A program made the position numbers and the translations under genes. A DNA stretch of 64,000 nt from Fistularia commersonii (taxonomy: Eukaryota > Chordata > Actinopteri > Syngnathiformes > Fistulariidae): NCBI GenBank assembly GCA_037954325.1, contig JBBMNZ010000013.1, forward strand, positions 4,541,501 through 4,605,500. Direction: 5' to 3'. The notes under the pieces are model-generated. The model saw nothing but the letters and a program-made list of their open reading frames with translations. It did not search any database and had not been told where the DNA came from. Every line of letters begins with the position of its first letter. Positions within the stretch are counted from its first letter, which is position 1. Positions 60,901-64,000 of this stretch are shown here, one piece after another.

Positions 60901-62877
60901 TCAGGTTCCAGCTTCTCAGTGAACATCGTCAGAATGACCACAGTAGGTGTTGCTTCTTTCTGTAAAGGTTATTGAAATAATTACTGAAACAAACCATCCA
61001 AGTAAAATATTTCTCCCGCGTTTTGCTTTCACAAAACTAAAGTTCCAGCGGGGCATGCCTCGCTTGAACATATGCCAAGCATCAAATTCTATGAAACAGG
61101 ATCAAAACCTGTAACATCCAAATCCATCATCTGTACTTTTACTATATTTGACTGAACGCTTTCATATGGATTCGCCATTTGTTTTACTTTCTTACAGCAG
61201 CAAGACATTTGTTAAGTACACTGTTGCATGTGAGTTTAGTTGTCAAACATCACATGGGTGCTTTTGGCAATCTTCACACGCATTTTTCTCCTTGCAAGCT
61301 GTGGTTTCTGTCTCGGTTACTTGTCATGGATCCCATTTCTCTTCTGCTTCCTCTTGATGGGAGACACATGAAGACTGATAGAAACCTGCAAACTTCCAGT
61401 GGTTTCTATTGACTATCAGTGTGATTTTTGCACTTTTTTTTTTTCATTGGAAGATTTTGGCAACACAGATGCTTTTTCATAGGACTCACCACTGTCCCAA
61501 ACGTTCTTGTGCAGCATGTAGCTGGCTGGAGTTCAGTGCAGCCCCAGAGCTTTCAGAATGACTTTGGAAGGATTTCCAGACTGACAGGCAGCAACATTCT
61601 CCCTCTGGAGATGATGAGGGATTGCGTTTGATTTTGACATGATATATATCTCAAACCTGTGTGCTGAGGGCTCACTCTCACACTGAAAGGCGCCTGCTTG
61701 TCAGGTCTGGTCCCAATCAGACAGTATGGATTACCAGTTGTGTGAAAGAGAGCTTTCTAAAAAAAGCTTCTTCTAAATCTGACAAGACTTGGACCCTAAT
61801 TATACACAAAGGTGTAAGCCTCTCATAATCTTTACTTTCCCCTGCTGAATTTTAGGCACGTCTTGCTGATTTGTTCATAAATTCTCATTTTCTGATCATC
61901 TCCTGTTTATTTAAAGCTGTTCTCATGAATTTTCTCACTAATCTGTTGTTACTTCTTGGATCCTTTCTCAAAGAGCTTAAACGATTAAGTTGCTTGGGCA
62001 AAATAGTAATCGTCACACTGGAAAAAAAATGACCAAATATTTAAAATATTTTAGTCAAATAAATAGGCAACAATAATACAAGTCATTAACAACAAAGTTA
62101 AAATATTTTCTTTCTACTTTTTGTCATGAGTTGATGTTTATCACAGTTATGGGTAAAACCACTATATTTCCTCCCATTTTACTACACGTATTTATTTATT
62201 TTACCAATCAAAATCATCTTCTGATCTTTGTTACATCACTATTGTGAGTCGCGCTCTGTGAACCCACCCACCTTTGCAAAGCTTCACATCCGTTTATCGA
62301 ACTTTCTAAGTAATCTCAGTTTGACAAATGACGGAAAATGTCAAAGAATAGTTCCTAATGAGAATCATATGAGCAGATGTCACCTTTGCACTTTACATAT
62401 TATTTCACGATTAGTCACTTTCTGATATGTTGTAGAGACCGAACTTGGCTAGCTGATGATCCCTCTTTCAAATCTGAGCAAAGTTAACTAATTAGAGGTT
62501 TATTATGGAAATATTTTATCCTAATATTAATCTGGGCGTCTTTGACCCTAATTAAGATAAAGAAGATAAAGAACAAACACACAATTCTACCTGTGCTTAA
62601 CATGTTCACACATCTGCCAAAAATAGCCAATTAAAATTGTAAAACACAACAGAGAATTCATACTCTCAAAATGTTGATACTGTTGTAATTTTTTCTGTTT
62701 AGTCATTTAAAGTCATTGATAAACTTATTCTACCTGTGTGTTTGGGGGGGGTCCAATTTAACTGAAATAGGCCTGCGATGCTGCTGCTGTTTGACGGAGT
62801 TCAAGAAATTCCATCCTATTAGACCTAATTATCATTCTTGAATCTGTTTCTACTTAAATAAGATCCAGGCAGCAATC

Positions 62878-62882
<5 letters not shown>

Positions 62883-62917
<35 letters not shown>
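62883..62917 (+). repeat. (CA)n microsatellite
   Basis: About 17 uninterrupted CA units in the gene-free right flank. Confidence 0.95.
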
Positions 62918-62919
<2 letters not shown>

Positions 62920-63335
62920 CACACAAATGCACACATATACACAGAGACTAAATGTGGTCTTAATTTTCATTAATGTGAGGACGCTTGGTGGGTTGACAGG
63001 GGGATGGGCAAGTCTTTCGATGCTTCAAACGCAGAACATATCTAATTCCATGATTCCATTAGCTGAAGACCATAATATTTAGTTGTTTGACTGAAAGCTA
63101 AACATATGGTGACTCTTGACCGGCTCAAAGTAGTTCTCAGTGTTCACCACAGGAGGGCAAAAGAACCCTGTAAAACTCCCATGTAAGAACTTTTAGAGGA
63201 AAGTGTATTTCACACTTTTAAATAACGTCCAGTCATTTAGGAATTAGACCTGTGAGTTGAAACAAGACAGTTGCCTTTCAGGCTATTTACCTTATGGTTT
63301 GATTCGAGCAAAAATGTTCTCCTTAATTTAATCCA

Positions 63336-63383
63336 GCTCTCTCTCTCTCTCTCACTCTCACACACGCACACACACACACACAA
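63336..63383 (+). repeat. (CT)n(CA)n microsatellite
   Basis: CT units pass into CA units with one cacacg interruption. Confidence 0.9.
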
Positions 63384-64000
63384 AGCCTGTCTGCACCTTT
63401 TTGACACATTTCATTGATTCCAGTCTCCTGCTCCCCCCCCTGTGACTTTTCTGCTGCTTCACAGTCATGAGACCATATAATTCCTACCATGTCCAACTTG
63501 GAACGTGTCCTCCCATTATTCTTCATTGCACAGATTCCGCTCAAAATCTCGATGGTTGCCTCACTATGGAGCTTCAAACATCTTTCTTAAGTGGGTGCGG
63601 CACTCAATTTCAGGCCTGTTAGATCCTCCAACATCAGCTTCAAAAGCTGCCAAAGCATATGTTTTTCAATCCAGTCCTGCAAATCATAATATCTATTAGA
63701 AATGTGTGATGAACATGACCCCAAAATCTTTCATTATGTTGAAAAGAAATATATAAATACATATTGTTATGTTTTGCAATGATATCACCCTCGACATAAT
63801 AGGTTTGCGGATAGCATGACTTTCCGCTTCTCTACCTAAACACTGTACTGGATGTTTGATCGGAATTGCATTGTTGGACACAAAAAGTAGTTTCTCAGGT
63901 AACATCGAAAGAGATAAGGAGAAAGAGAGATGAACAAAGATCAGAATGGTAAAACCTTAGCATTTACCCAGTTTGGGAGTTTACACCATTATCTAGTCAA

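Noticed and set aside
63131..63160. CTCF-like caccacaggagggcaaaag
   Set aside because: One base short of the core spacing; weaker than the match at 39554.

Overview
The window is nuclear DNA of a bony fish, almost certainly a teleost. It contains short split genes with GT-AG introns, vertebrate-type proteins, abundant (GT)n, (CA)n and (GATA)n microsatellites, and repeat types familiar from fish genomes (L2-like and RTE-like LINE tails, a Tc1-type TIR element, tRNA-like short repeats). I cannot name the species. There is no prokaryotic system, CRISPR array, rRNA or convincing tRNA gene.

Seven protein-coding genes are recognisable. From left to right they are: the 3' end of selenoh (selenoprotein H, +) with a SECIS element in its 3' UTR; clp1 (RNA 5'-kinase and cleavage factor subunit, +, 5 coding exons, 441 aa); zdhhc5 (palmitoyltransferase, +, 11 coding exons, 728 aa); tmx2 (ER thioredoxin-related membrane protein, -, 8 exons, 307 aa); pmf1 (kinetochore MIS12-complex subunit, +, 5 exons, 228 aa); med19 (Mediator subunit, +, 6 exons, 243 aa); and slc43a1 (LAT3-type amino-acid transporter, -, 14 coding exons, 558 aa). 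I rebuilt every exon by hand from splice sites, reading-frame continuity and remembered family sequences. For each gene that lies fully in the window the summed exon length is divisible by three and the protein length is close to the human orthologue.

The set CLP1, ZDHHC5, MED19, TMX2, SELENOH plus nearby SLC43A1 recalls the human 11q12 neighbourhood from memory, so this is a conserved, rearranged block. pmf1 is the outsider (human PMF1 lies on chromosome 1). It sits head-to-head with tmx2, 180 bp between start codons, with an NRF1 palindrome and an E2F-like site in between. zdhhc5/tmx2 and med19/slc43a1 are convergent pairs. The genes do not form one pathway; they are mostly broadly acting housekeeping functions (RNA processing, palmitoylation, ER redox, kinetochore, transcription, amino-acid uptake).

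The rest is introns, UTRs and repeats. The last 11 kb (about 53000-64000) shows no gene I can support. The more notable non-genic observations are a Tc1-type deletion derivative ending 15 bp from a slc43a1 splice donor, a 182-bp near-identical direct duplication, an unnamed repeat present twice 11.8 kb apart, a double LINE tail abutting the med19 promoter with another element nested inside, a 31-base C homopolymer in the presumed slc43a1 promoter, and a possible upstream ORF in the zdhhc5 leader region.
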